This document shows positions 12,169-24,397 of a DNA stretch of 64,000 nt, in pieces; position 1 is the first letter of the stretch, and each line of letters opens with the position of its first letter. The notes under the pieces were generated by a model. The model was given only the letters and a program-made list of their open reading frames with translations. It did no database searches and had not been told where the DNA came from. Where the stretch lies: contig NC_092249.1 of assembly GCF_036320965.1 (NCBI RefSeq), positions 11,047,447 through 11,111,446 of the forward strand, written 5' to 3'. The stretch is from Panulirus ornatus (lineage: Eukaryota > Arthropoda > Malacostraca > Decapoda > Palinuridae). Both the position numbers and the translations under genes were made by a program.

Positions 12169-14090
12169 TTTCAACGTATACATAAATATACATACACAGA
12201 CATTACATATATACACATGTACATAATTCATACTTGCTGCCTTTATTCATTCCCGTCGCCTCCCCGCCACACATGAAATGACAACCCCATCCCCCGCACA
12301 CAAGTAAGTTAGCGCTAGGAAGAGACAACAAAAGACACATTCCTTCACACTCCTACCTGTCATGTATAATGCATCGAAACCACACACACTCATTCCTTAA
12401 CAGCCAGTCTCTAGCTGTCATGTATAATGCATCGAAACCACAGCTCCCTTTCCACATCCAGGCCCCACAAAACTTTCCATGGTTTACCCTAGACACTTCA
12501 CATGCCCTGGTTCAATCCACTGACAGCATGTTGACCCTAGTATACCACATAGTTCCAATTCACTCTATTCCTTGCATGCCTTTCACCCTCCTGTGCATGT
12601 TCAGGGTCCAATTGCTAAAAATCTTTTTCACTCCATCTTTCCACCTCCAATTCGGTCTCCCACTTCTCCCCATTCCCTTCACCTCTGACACATATATCCT
12701 CTTTGTCAATCATTCCTCACTCATTCTCTCTATGTAACCAAACCATTTCAAAACACCTTCTGCTCTCTCTACCACACTCTATTTATTACCACACATCTCT
12801 CCTACCTTTTCATTACTTGTTCGATCAAACCACCTCACACCTCATATTGTCCTCAAACATTTCATTTCCAACACATCCACCCTCGTCTGCACACCCCTAT
12901 CTATAGCCCATGCCTTGCAACTACATAAACTTGTTGGAACCACTGTTCCTTCAAACGTACCCATCTTTGCTCTCCAAGATAACTTTTTCATCTTCCACAC
13001 ATTTTTCAATGCTCCCAGAATCTTTATCCCCAACGCCACCCTGTGACTCGCTTCCACTCTAATGGCTCCATCTGCTGCTTAATCCACTCCTAGATATTAT
13101 AAACCCTTAATTTCCTCAATTTTTTCTCCATTCAATCATACCTCACAATTAACTAGTCCCTCAACCCTACTGAACATAAAATCCTTGCTCTTATTCACAT
13201 TTACTTTCAGCTTTCTTCCTTTACACAGTTTACCAAACTGAGTCACCAACTTCAGCAGTTTCTCAACCGAATCAGCCACCAGTGCTGTATCATCAGCAAA
13301 CAACAACTGACTGACTTCCCAAGCTCTCTCACCCAGAACAGACTGCATACTTGCCCCTCTAAGCACATTACCATCCAAAAGTCTCTCTTTCAAGCGCCTA
13401 TGAATTAACACATAATCCAATAAAGCTCTCTGGCCATTTCTTTTACTTACATATATCCCTCTTTTTAAACCAAGTATTCCCAATCACCAGTCCTTTTTCT
13501 GCACACAAATCTACATTTTCATCACCATTTTCATTTACAACAGTGAACACCCCATCTGCACCAATTATACCCTCAACTGCCATGCATTCACATCAACCAT
13601 CGGTAAAACCCAGTCTTGTGCATCAAAGCTGCTAACACACTCACTTAGCTGCTCCCAAAGCGCTTGCCTCTCATGATCTTTCTTCTCATGACCAGGTGCA
13701 TAGGCACCAATAATCATCCATTTCTCTCAATCCACTTTCAGTTTTACCCATATCACTCTAAAGGTTACTTTTTCACACTATCACATACTCCCACAACTCC
13801 TGCTTCATGAGTAGCATTACTCCTTCCTTTGCTCTTGTACTCTCACCAATCCCTGACTTTACTCCTAAGACATTCCCAAACCACTCTTCCCCTTTACCCT
13901 TGAGTTTCGTTTCACTCAGAGCCAAAATATCCGGGTTCCTTTCCTCAAACATACTACCTATCTCTCCTTTTTTCTCATCTTGGTTACGTCCACACACATT
14001 TAAACGCCCCAATCTGAGCCTTCGAGGAGGATGAGCACTCCCCACATGAGTCCTTCTGTTTCCCCTTTTAGAAAAAGGATGGAGGCAGCA
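12169..14090 (-). mobile_element. RTE-A internal-deletion derivative, minus copy
   Basis: Mirror partner of the preceding element. On the minus strand: ORF start (13773-14045, HPPRRLRLGRLNVCGRNQDEKK, LSETKLKGKGEEWFG), endonuclease remnants, then the same in-frame junction LRGA/SMQSV (13350-13365, inside the open stretch 13136-13483), FADDTALVADS, the C-terminal remnant (12842-13057) and the 3'UTR. Shared diagnostics such as GTGGCGTTGGG (others have GTGGGGGAGGGGG) show common descent with the plus copy. The 3'UTR has a 58-bp-period duplication at 12357-12442. Confidence 0.85.
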
Positions 14091-14280
14091 AGTGTGAGTG
14101 TGTTCATGTGTATATATATGTATATGTCTGTGTATGTATATGTTGAAATGTATATGTATGTATAAGTGCGTGTATGAGCTTTATGTATATAAGTGTATGT
14201 GGGTAGGTCTGGACATTCCTCATCTATTTCCATGTGCTACCTCTGACGCGGGACACAGCGATTAAGTATGAATAAATAAA
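14091..14280 (+). mobile_element. RTE-A 3' end in sense, fused to the leader of the deletion derivative
   Basis: Reads as a sense RTE-A 3'UTR with the 3' stem-loop (GCTACCTCTGACGCGGGACACAGCG) and the tail TATGAATAAATAAA. Relative to the minus-strand derivative at 12169-14090 it is an antisense leader, the same arrangement as at 10178-10320. Confidence 0.75.
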
Positions 14281-14420
14281 GCCCCCCTCTTTTTATATGT
14301 TTCTGAAAAAAGGAACAGAGAAGGAGGCCATGTGAGAATATTCCCCCAAAGGCTCAGTACTCTGTTCTTAACGCTACCTCACAAATGCGGGAAATGGTGA
14401 ATATGTATGAAAATACATTT
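14281..14420 (+). mobile_element. mini-A non-autonomous element, 5'-truncated
   Basis: Sense 3' two thirds of mini-A: AAAGGAACAGAGAAGGAGGCC, GAATATTCCCCCAAAGGCTC, TCTGTTCTTAACGCTACCTC and the tail GAAATGGTGAATATG. It is tail-to-tail with the next mini-A. Confidence 0.8.
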
Positions 14421-14426
14421 TTTCTC

Positions 14427-14649
14427 TTTTTTCATACTATTCAACATTTCCAGCATTAGTGAGGCAGCATTAAGAAAGGAGGACCGAGTCTTTGAGGGAA
14501 TATCCTCGATTGGCCCCCTTCTTTGTTCCTCTTTTGGATAATTGAAAAATGAGAGGGGAGGATTTCCAACCCCCCGCCCTCTTTAGTCACCTTCTACGAC
14601 ACACAGGGACGACACGGGAAGTATTCTTTCTCCCCGATCCCGAAGGATG
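14427..14649 (-). mobile_element. mini-A non-autonomous element, full-length
   Basis: Antisense of a complete mini-A: 3' part (CATACTATTCAACATTTCC), middle (GAGGGAATATCCTCGATTGG), and the 5' leader with the complement of GAATACTTCCC and a terminus resembling ATCC..GGGAT. About 223 bp with no ORF. The 5' and 3' modules are those of RTE-A, so it probably borrows the RTE-A enzyme. Confidence 0.8.
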
Positions 14650-14661
14650 TGAAAATATGTA

Positions 14662-17425
14662 TTTTTTTCCTTAGTCACTGTTTCCCACGTTAGCAAGGTA
14701 GCGCAAGGAAACAGACAAAAGAATGGCCCAACCAACCCATATACACATGTATATACATACACGTCCACACACGCAAATATACATACCTATATATCTCAAC
14801 GTGTACATATATATACACACACAGACATATACATATATACACATGTACATAATTCATACTCTCTGCCTTTATTCATTACCATCGCCACCACACATGAAAT
14901 AACAACCCCCTCCCCCCCCGCACATAAGCGAGGCACCGCTAGGAAAAGACAACAAAGGCCCCATTCGTTCACACTCAGTCTCTAGCTGTCATGTATAATG
15001 CACTGAAACTGCAGCTCCCTTTCCACATCCAGGCCCCACAGAACTTTCCATGGTTTAACCCAGACACTTCACATGCCCTGGTTCAATCCATTGACAGCAC
15101 GTCGACCCTGGTATACCTGGTATACCTGGTATTCCTTGCACGCCTTTCACCCTCCTGCATGTTCAGGCCCCGATCACTCAAAATCTTTTTCACTCCATCT
15201 TTCCACCTCCAATTTGGTCTCCCACTTCTCGTCCCCCCCACCTCCGACACATATATCCTCTTGGTCAATCTTTCCTCACTCATTCTCTCCATGTGCCCAA
15301 ACCACTTCAAAACACCCTCTTCTGCTCTCTCAACCACGCTCTTTTTATTTCCACACATCTCTCTTACCCTTACGTTACTCACTCGATCAAACCACCTCAC
15401 ACCACACATTGTCCTCAAACATCTCATTTCCAGCACATCCATCCTCCTGCGCACAACTCTATCCATAGCCCACGCCTCGCAACCATACAACATTGTTGGA
15501 ACCACTATTCCTTCAAACATACCCATTTTTGCTTTCCGAGATAATGTTCTCGACTTCCACACATTCTTCAAGGCCCCCAGAATTTTCGCCCCCTCCCCCA
15601 CCCTATGATCCATTTCCGCTTCCATGGTTCCATCCGCTGCCAGATCCACTCCCAGATATCTAAAACACTTCACTTCCTCCAGTTTTTCTCCATTCAAACT
15701 CACCTCCCAATTGACTTGACCCTCAACCCTACTGTACCTAATAACCTTGCTCTTATTCAAATTTACTCTTAACTTTCTTCTTCCACACACTTTACCAAAC
15801 TCAGTCACCAGCTTCTGCAGTTTCTCACATGAATCAGCCACCAGCGCTGTATCATCAGCAAACAACAACTGAGTCACTTCCCAAGCTCTCTCATCCCCAA
15901 CAGACTTCATACTTGCCCCTCTTTCCAAAACTCTTGCATTTACCTCCCTAACAACCCCATCCATAAACAAATTAAACAACCATGGGGACATCAAACACCC
16001 CTGCCGCAAACTAACATTCACTGAGAATCAATCACTTTCCTCTCTTCCTACACATACAAATGCCTTACATCCTCAATAAACACTTTTCACTGCTTCTAAC
16101 AACTTGCCTCCCACACCATATATTCTTAATACCTTCCACAGAGCATCTCTATCAACTCTATCATATGCCTTCTCCAAATCCATAATTGCTACATACAAAT
16201 CCATGTGCTTTTCTAAGTATTTCTCACATACATTCCACACATCCTCTACCACTTCTGAAACCACAATGCTCTTCCCCAATCTAATGCTCTGCACATGCCC
16301 TCATCCTCTCAATCAATAACCTCCCATATGGTTTACCAGGAATACTCAACAAACTTATACCTCTGCAATTTGAGCACTCACTTAGATCCACTTTGCCTTT
16401 GTACAATGGCACTATGCAAGCATTCCGCCAATCCTCAGGCATCTCACCATGAGTCATACATACATTAAATAACCTTACCAACCAGTCGTCAATACAGTCA
16501 CTACCTTTTTTAATAAATTCAACTGCAATACCATCTAAACCCGCCGCCTTGCCGGCTTTCTTCTTCCCCAAAGCTCTCACTACCTCTTCTCTGTTTACCA
16601 AATCATTCTCCCTAACCCTCTCACTTAGTCACACCACATAAACTAAAACACGCTATATCTGACACTATATCATCAAACACATTCAACAAACCTTCAAAAT
16701 ACTCACTCCATCTCCTTCTCACATCACCATTACTTGTTATCACCTCCCCATTAGCCCCCTTCACTGAAGTTCCTATTTGTTCCCACGTCTTACGCACTTT
16801 ATTTACCTCCTTCCAAAACATCTTTTTATTCTCCCTGAAATTTAATGATACTCTCACATCCCAACTCTCATTTGCCCTCTTTTTCGCCTCTTGCACCTTT
16901 CTCTTGACCTCCTGCCTCTTTCATTTATATATCTCCAACTCATTTGCATTATTTCCCTGCAAAAATCATCCAAATACCTCTTTCTTCTCTTTCACTAATA
17001 ATCTTACTTCTTGATCCCACCGCTCACTACCCTTTCTAATCTGCCCACCTCCCACGCTTTTCATGCCACAAGCATCTTTTGCGCAAGCCATCACTGCTTC
17101 CCTAAATACATCCCATTCCGCCCACACTCCCCTTACATCCTTTGTTCTCACCTTTTTCCATTCTGTACTCATTCTCTCCTGGTACTTCCTCACACAAGTC
17201 TCCTTCACAAGCTCACTTACTCTCACTACTCTCTTCACCCCAACATTCTCTCTTCTTTTCTGAAAACCTCTACAAATCTTCACCTTCGCCTCCACAAAAT
17301 AATGATCAGAAATCCCTCCAGTTGCACCTCTCAGCACATTAACATCCAAAAGTCTCTCTTCGTGCACCTATCAATTAACACGTAATCGAATAACACTCTC
17401 TGGCCATCCCTCCTACTTACATATG
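14662..17425 (-). mobile_element. RTE-A LINE, long-3'UTR type, 5'-truncated in the endonuclease
   Basis: From the right: last part of the endonuclease (16966-17367, VNVLRGATGG and KVKICRGFQKRR), linker (16621-16896), RT (16281-16601; 16073-16294 with IMDLEKAYDRVDRDALW), the rest of the RT and the C-terminal region in one open stretch (15083-16021), then the long 3'UTR. Truncated at the KYTYVSRRDGQ codons, where the (TTA/TCA)n tail of the next copy begins. A small deletion removes CVDQVFALK, and there are frameshifts. Confidence 0.9.
15083..16021 (-). pseudogene. RTE-A RT palm and C-terminal fragment (312 codons)
   Basis: Open stretch from RT motif B (SLRQGCLMSPWLFNLFMDG) through motif C (LLFADDTALVADS), KLRVNLNKSKVI, CFRYLGVDL and the whole C-terminal region ([50 protein letters not shown]). 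Near its 3' end the nonamer TGGTATACC is repeated (15109-15135), giving the odd peptide TRYTRYTR. Confidence 0.85.
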
Positions 17426-19546
17426 TTATTATCATTATTATTTTTTTTATTTTGCTTTGTCGCTGTCTCCCGCGTTTGCGAGGTAGTGCAAGGAAACAGA
17501 CGAAAGAAATGGCCCAAACCACCCCATACACATGTATATATATATATACACGTTCACACACGCAAATATACATACCCATACATCTCAATGCACACATACA
17601 CACAGACACATAAATATATACACATGCACACAATTCACACAGTCTGCCTTTATTCATTCCCCTCGCCACCTTGCCACACATGGAATAACATCCCCCTCCC
17701 CCCTCATGTGTGCGAGGTAGCATTAGGAAAAGACAACAAAGGCCACATTCGTTTACACTCAGTCTCTAGCTTTCATGCAATAATGCACGAAACCACAGCT
17801 CCCTTTCCACATCCAGGCCCCACACAACTTTCCATGGTTTACCCCAGACGCTTCACATGCCCTGATTCAATCCATTGACAGCACGTCGACCCCGGTATAC
17901 CACTCGATCAAATTCACTCTATTCCTTGCCTGCCTTTCACCCTCCTGCATGTTCAGGCCCCAATCACTCAAAATCTTTTTCACTCAATCTCTCCACCTCC
18001 AGTTTGGTCACCCACTTCTCCTCGTTCCCTGCACCTCTGACATATATATCCTCTTGGTCAATCTTTCCTCACTCATTCTCTTCATGTGCCCTAACCATTT
18101 GAAAAGACCCTCTTCTGCTCTCTCAACCAGGCTCTTTTTATTTCCACACATCTCTCTTACCCTTACATTATTTACTCAATCAAACCACCTCACACCACAT
18201 ACTATCCTCAAACATCTCATTTCCAGCACATCCACCCTCCTGCGCACAACTCTATCCATAGCCCACGCCTCGCAACCATACAACATTGTTGGAACCACTA
18301 TTCCTTCAAACATACTCATTTTTGCTTTCCGAGATAATGTTCTCGACTTCCACACATTCTTCAAGGCTCCCAGGATTTTCGCCCCCTACCCCACCCTATG
18401 ATTCACTTCTGCTTCCATGGTTCCATCCTCTGCCAGATCCACTCCCAGATATCTAAAACACTTTACTTCCTCCAGTTTTTCTCCATTCAAACTTACCTCC
18501 CAATTGACTTGACCCTCAACACTACTGTACCTAATAACCTTGCTCTTATTCACATTTACTTTCAACTTTCTTCTTTCACACACTTTACAAAACTCAGTCA
18601 CCAGCTTCTGCAGTTTCTCACATGATTCAGACACCAGCGCTGTATCATCAGCGAACAACTGACTCACTTCCCAAGCTCTCTCATCCACAACAGACTTCAT
18701 ACTTGCCCCTGTTTCCAAAACTCCTGCATTCACCTCCCTAAGAACCCCATCCATAAACAAATTAAGCAACCATGGAGACATCACACACCCCTGCCGCAAA
18801 CCTATATTCACTGAGAACCAATCACTTTCCTCTCTTCCTACACGTACACATGCCTTACATCCTCGATAAAAACTTTTCACTGCTTCTAACAACTTGCCTC
18901 CCACACCATATATTCTTAGTACCTTCCACAGAGCATCTCTATCAACTCTATCATATGCCTTCTCCAGATCCATAAATGCTACATACAAATCCATTTGCTT
19001 TTCTAAGTATTTCTCACATACATTCTTCAAAGCAAACACCTGATCCACACATCCTCTACCACTTCTGAAACCACACTGCTCTTCCCCAATCTTACATATG
19101 TTATTATTATCATTATTATTTTTTTTTCTTACATAAGTATACTTATGTATATCTCTCTTTAAACCAGGTATTCCCAATCACCAGTCCTTTTTCAGCACAT
19201 AAATCTACAAGCTCTTCACCATTTCCATTTACAACACTGAACATCCCATTTACACCATATATTAACTCAACTGCCCCATTACTCACCTTTGCATTCAAAT
19301 CACCCATCACTATAACCTGGTCTCATGCCTCAAAACTATAAACACACTCACTCAGCTCCTCCCCAAACACTTGCCTCTCATGATCTTTTTTCTCATACCA
19401 AGGTGCATATGCACCAATAATCACCAATCTCTCTCCCTCCACTTTCAGTTTTATCCATATCAATCTAGAGTTTACTTTCTTACACTCTATCATATACTCT
19501 CACCACACATCCTTCAGGAGTAGTGCTACTCCTTCCCTTGCTCCTC
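17426..19546 (-). mobile_element. RTE-A LINE with internal deletion and 37-bp filler
   Basis: 3' end with a (TTA/TCA)n and T-rich tail (17426-17450), long 3'UTR carrying the younger diagnostic GCGTTTGCGAGG, C-terminal region, and RT back to IGEEQCGF (19090). A 37-bp filler (19091-19127) follows, then endonuclease codons from TYV upward to about residue 80 at the gap. Linker and RT front (about residues 217-594) are missing. The combination of long 3'UTR and younger terminus makes it an intermediate between the two subfamilies. Confidence 0.85.
18386..19177 (-). pseudogene. Chimeric open stretch: endonuclease piece fused to RT (263 codons)
   Basis: Starts in endonuclease codons (GLKRDIHKYTYVR), reads through the 37-bp filler as KKNNNDNNNICK, then continues in frame into RT IGEEQCGFRSGRGCVDQ, FMDLEKAYDRVDRDALW (motif A), GLRQGCVMSPW (motif B), LFADDTALV (motif C) and CFRYLGVDLAEDG. 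The open frame across the filler is probably chance. The RT lacks its N-terminal part. Confidence 0.75.
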
Positions 19547-19646
19547 NNNNNNNNNNNNNNNNNNNNNNNNNNNNNNNNNNNNNNNNNNNNNNNNNNNNNN
19601 NNNNNNNNNNNNNNNNNNNNNNNNNNNNNNNNNNNNNNNNNNNNNN
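19547..19646. other. Assembly gap (100 N)
   Basis: Exactly 100 Ns, a standard placeholder. Left flank is antisense RTE-A endonuclease; right flank is sense RTE-A C-terminal region. Confidence 0.98.
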
Positions 19647-20147
<501 letters not shown>

Positions 20148-20736
20148 TGTCGCTGTCTCCCGTGTTAGCGAGGTAGCGCAAGGAAACAGACGAAAGAAAT
20201 GGCCCAACCCACCCACATACACATGTATATACATACACGTCCACACAAGCAAATATACATACTTATACATCTAAATGTACACATATATATATACACACAT
20301 AGACATATACATATATACACATGTACATAATTCATACTGTCTGCCTTTATCTATTCCCTTCGCCACCTCACCACACATGGAATAACAACCCCCTCCCGCC
20401 TCATGTGTGCGAGGTAGCGCTAGGAAAAGACAACAAAGGCCCCATTCGTTCACACTAAGTCTCTAGCTGTCATGTAATAATGCACCGAAACCACAGCTCC
20501 CTTTCCACATCCAAGCCCCACAGAACTTTCCATGGTTTACCCCAGACGCTTCACATATCCTGGTTTAATCCAATGACAGCACGACGACCCCAGTATACCC
20601 CATCATTCCAATTCACTTTATTCCTTGCATGCCTTTTGCCCTCCTGCATGCTCAGGCCCCAATCACTTAAAATCTTTTTCACTCCATCTTTCCACCTCCA
20701 ATTTGGTCTCCCACTTCTCCTCGTTCCCTCCACCTC
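20148..20736 (-). mobile_element. RTE-A LINE 3' fragment, long-3'UTR type
   Basis: Antisense 3' end, full long 3'UTR and the last C-terminal codons (RVNWNDGVYWGRRAVIGLNQ). Broken at 20736, where a sense 3' terminus starts; the two share ACCTC as microhomology. Confidence 0.88.
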
Positions 20737-20761
20737 ACTAACGTGGGAGACAGCAACAAAG

Positions 20762-20808
<47 letters not shown>

Positions 20809-20824
20809 TAATAATAATAATAAC

Positions 20825-20883
<59 letters not shown>
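20737..20883 (+). repeat. RTE-A 3' terminus and (TAA)n tail
   Basis: A 26-bp piece of sense RTE-A 3' end (CTAACGTGGGAGACAGCAAC) runs into (TAA)n from 20763 to 20883, with a few TGA/CAA interruptions. This shows that RTE-A tails can be TAA repeats as well as TA or poly-A. Confidence 0.85.
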
Positions 20884-23800
20884 TATATGTTTACTTATCT
20901 TATACTTTGTCGCTGTCTCCCACATTAGCAAGGTAGCGCATGGAAACAGATGAAAGAATGGCCCAACCCACCCACATACACATGTATATACATACACGTC
21001 CAAACACGCACATATACATACCTATACATCTCAACGTATACATATACATACACACAGACATATACATATATACACATGTAAACAATTCATAATGTCTACC
21101 CATATTCATTGCCGTCGCCACCCAGCCACACATCAAATAACAACCTCATCCACCCCGCATATGCATGAGATAGTGCTACGAAAAGATAACAAAGGCGACA
21201 TTCGTTCACACTCAGTCTCTAGCTGTCATGTATAATGCACCAAAACCACAGCTTCCTTTCCACATCCAGGCCCCACAGAACTTTCCATTCTTTAATCCAG
21301 AAGCTTCACATGCCCTGGTTCAATCCATTGACAGCACGTCGACCCCGGTATACCACATCTTTCCAATTCACTGTATTTCTTGCATGCCTTTCACCCTCCT
21401 GCACGTTCAGGCCCTGATCACTCAAAATCTTTTTCACTCCATCTTTCCACCTCCAATTTGGTCTCTCACTTCTCGTTCCCTCCACCTCTGACACATATAT
21501 CCTCTTGGTCATTCTTTCCTCACTCATTTTCTCCATGTGACCAAACCATTTCAAAACACCCTCTTCTGCTCTCTCAATCACACTCTTTTTATTACCACAC
21601 ATCTCTCTTACCCTTTCATTACTTAATCAAATGACCTCACACCACATATTGCCCTCAAACATCTCATTTGCAGCACATCCACCCTCCTCTTCACAATTCT
21701 ATCTATAGGCCACGCCTTGCAACCATATAACATTGTTGGAACCACTATTCCTTCAAACATACCCATTTTTGCTTTCCAAGATAATGTTCTCGACTTCCAC
21801 ACACTTTTCAATGCTCCAAGAAATTTTGTCCCCTTCCCCAGCCTATGATTCACTTCCACTTCCATGGTTCCATCCGCTGCCAAATCCTATCCCAGATGTC
21901 TAAAACACTTCACTTCCTCCAGTTTTTCTCCATTCAAACTTACCTCCCAATTGACTTGTCCCTCAACTCTACTGTACCTAATAACCTTGCTCTTATTCAC
22001 ATTTACTCTCAACTTTCTTCTTTCACACACTTTACCAAACTCAGTCACCAGCTTCTGCAGTTTCTCACATGAATCTGCCACCAGCACTGTATCATCAGCG
22101 AACAACAACTGACTCACTTTCCAAGCTCTCTCATCCACAAGAGACTGCATGCTTGCCCCTCTTTCCAAAACTCTTGTATTCACCTCCCTAACAACCCCAT
22201 CCATAAACAAATTAAACAACCATGGAGAAATCATGCACCCCATGCCGCAAACCTACATTCACTGAGAACCAATCATTTTCCTCTCTTCCTACACGTTCAC
22301 CTGCCTTACATCCTCGATAAAAACTTTTCACTGCTTTTAACAACTTGCCTCCCACACCATATATTCTTAATACCTTCCATAGAGCATCTCTATCAAATGC
22401 CTTCTCCAATTTTCTAAATGCTACATACAACTCCATTTGCTTTTCTAAGTATTTGTCACATACATTCTTCAAAGTAAACACCTAATCCACACATCCTCTA
22501 CCACTTCTGAAACCACACTGCTCGTCCCCAATCTGATGCTCTGTATATGTCTTCACCCTCTCAATCAATAACCTCCCATATAATTTCCCAGGAATACTCA
22601 ACAAACTTATACCTCTGTATTTTCAGCAGTCACTTTTATCTCTTTTGCCTTTTTTGCAAGCATTCCGCCAATCCTCAGGCACCTCACCATGAGTCATACA
22701 TATATTAAATAACCTTACCAACCAGTCAACAATACAGTCACCCAACTTTTTTAACAAATTCCACTGCAATACCATCCAAAGCCGCTGCCTTGCCGGCTTT
22801 TATCTTCCCCAAAGCTTTTACTACCTCTTCTCTCTTTACCAAATCATTCTCCCTAACCCTCTCATTTTGCACACCACCTTGACCAAAACACCCTATATCC
22901 GCCACTCTATCATCAAACACATTCAACAAACCTTCAAAATACTCACTCCATCTCCTTCTCACGTCACCACTATTTGGTATCACCTCCCCATTAGCCCCTT
23001 TCACTTATGTTACCTGTCTTACACACTTTAATTACCTCCTTCCAAAACATCTTTGTATTTTCCCTAAAATCTAATAATACTCTCTCACCCCAACTCTCAT
23101 TTGCCCTCTTTTTCACCTCTTGCACCTTTCTCTTCACCTCATGCCTCTTTCTTTTATACATCTCCCACTCATTTGCATTAATTCCCAGGAAAAATTGTCC
23201 AAATGCCTCTCTCTTCTCTTTCACTAATAATTTTACTTCTTTATCCCACCACTCACTACCCTTTCTAATCTGCCCATCTCCCACGCTTCTCATGCCACAA
23301 GCATCTTTTGCGCAATCCATCACTGTTTCCCTAAATACATCCCATTCCTACCCCACTCCCCTTACATCCTTTGTTCTCACTTTTTTCCATTCTGTACTCA
23401 GTTTCCCCGGTACCTCCTCACACAAGTCTCCTTCCCAAGCTCACTTACTCTCACCACTCTCTTCATCCCAACATTCTCTCTTCTTTTCTGAAAACCTCTA
23501 AAAATCTTCACCTTCGCCTCTACAAGATAATGATGAGACATCACTACAGTCGCACCTCTCAGCACATTTGCATCCAAAAGTCTCTCTTTCGATTGCCTAT
23601 CCATTAACACGTAATCCAATAATGCCCTCTCGCCATCTCTCCTACTTACATACGTATGCTTATGTATATCACTCTTTTTAAACCAGGTATTCCCAATCAC
23701 CAGTCCTTTTTCAGCACATAAATCTACAAGCTCTTCACCATTTCCATTTACAACACTGAACACCCCATGCACACCAATTATTCCCTCAACTGCCACATTA

Positions 23801-24397
23801 CTCACCCTTGCATTGAAATCACCCATCATTATAACCCGGTCTTGAGCATCAAAACTACTAACACTCATTCAGCTGCTCCCAAAACACTTGCCCCTCATGA
23901 TCTTTCTTCTCATGGCCTGGTGCATATGCACCAATAATCACCCATCTCTCTCCATCCACTTTCACTTTTACCCATATCAATCTAGAGTTTACTTTCTTAC
24001 ACTCTTGTCACATACTCCCACCACTCCTGTTTCAGGAGTAGTGCTACTCCTTCCCTTGCACTTGTCCTCTAACCCCTGACTTTACTCCTAAGACATTCCC
24101 AAAGCACTCTTCCCTTCACCCTTGAGCTTCGTTTCACTCAGAGCCAAAACATCCAGGTTCCTTTCCTCAGTACTAACTACCTCTCCTTTTTTCTCATCTT
24201 GGTTACATCCACACACATTTAGATACCCCACTGTAAGCCTTCGAGGAGGATGAACACTCCCCGTGTGACTCCTTCAGTTTCCCCTTTTAGAAAGTTAAAA
24301 TACGAGGGAAGGGTTTCTAGCCCCCCGCTCCCGTCCCCTTCATTCGCCTTCTACGACATGTGAGGAATGCATGGGAAGTCTTTTTGCTTTCCTATCC
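20884..24397 (-). mobile_element. RTE-A LINE, full-length, long-3'UTR type (3.5 kb)
   Basis: Complete from the 5' leader (about 24290-24397) to the 3' stem-loop and tail. Minus-strand order: endonuclease (23398-23868 with MMGDFNARV, RALLDYVLMD, MSHHYLVEAKV), linker (22991-23323), RT front (22738-23004), RT palm (22212-22481 with altered motif A, FRKLEKAFDR; 21887-22243 with LLFADDTVLVA), C-terminal region (21623-21883, 21306-21602) and a long 3'UTR. SDH is changed to SHH and the motif A aspartate to K, so this copy is catalytically dead besides having many frameshifts. Confidence 0.9.

Noticed and set aside
20480..20953. Open frame with a poly-asparagine run
   Set aside because: Translation of the (TAA)n tail joined to antisense LINE sequence.
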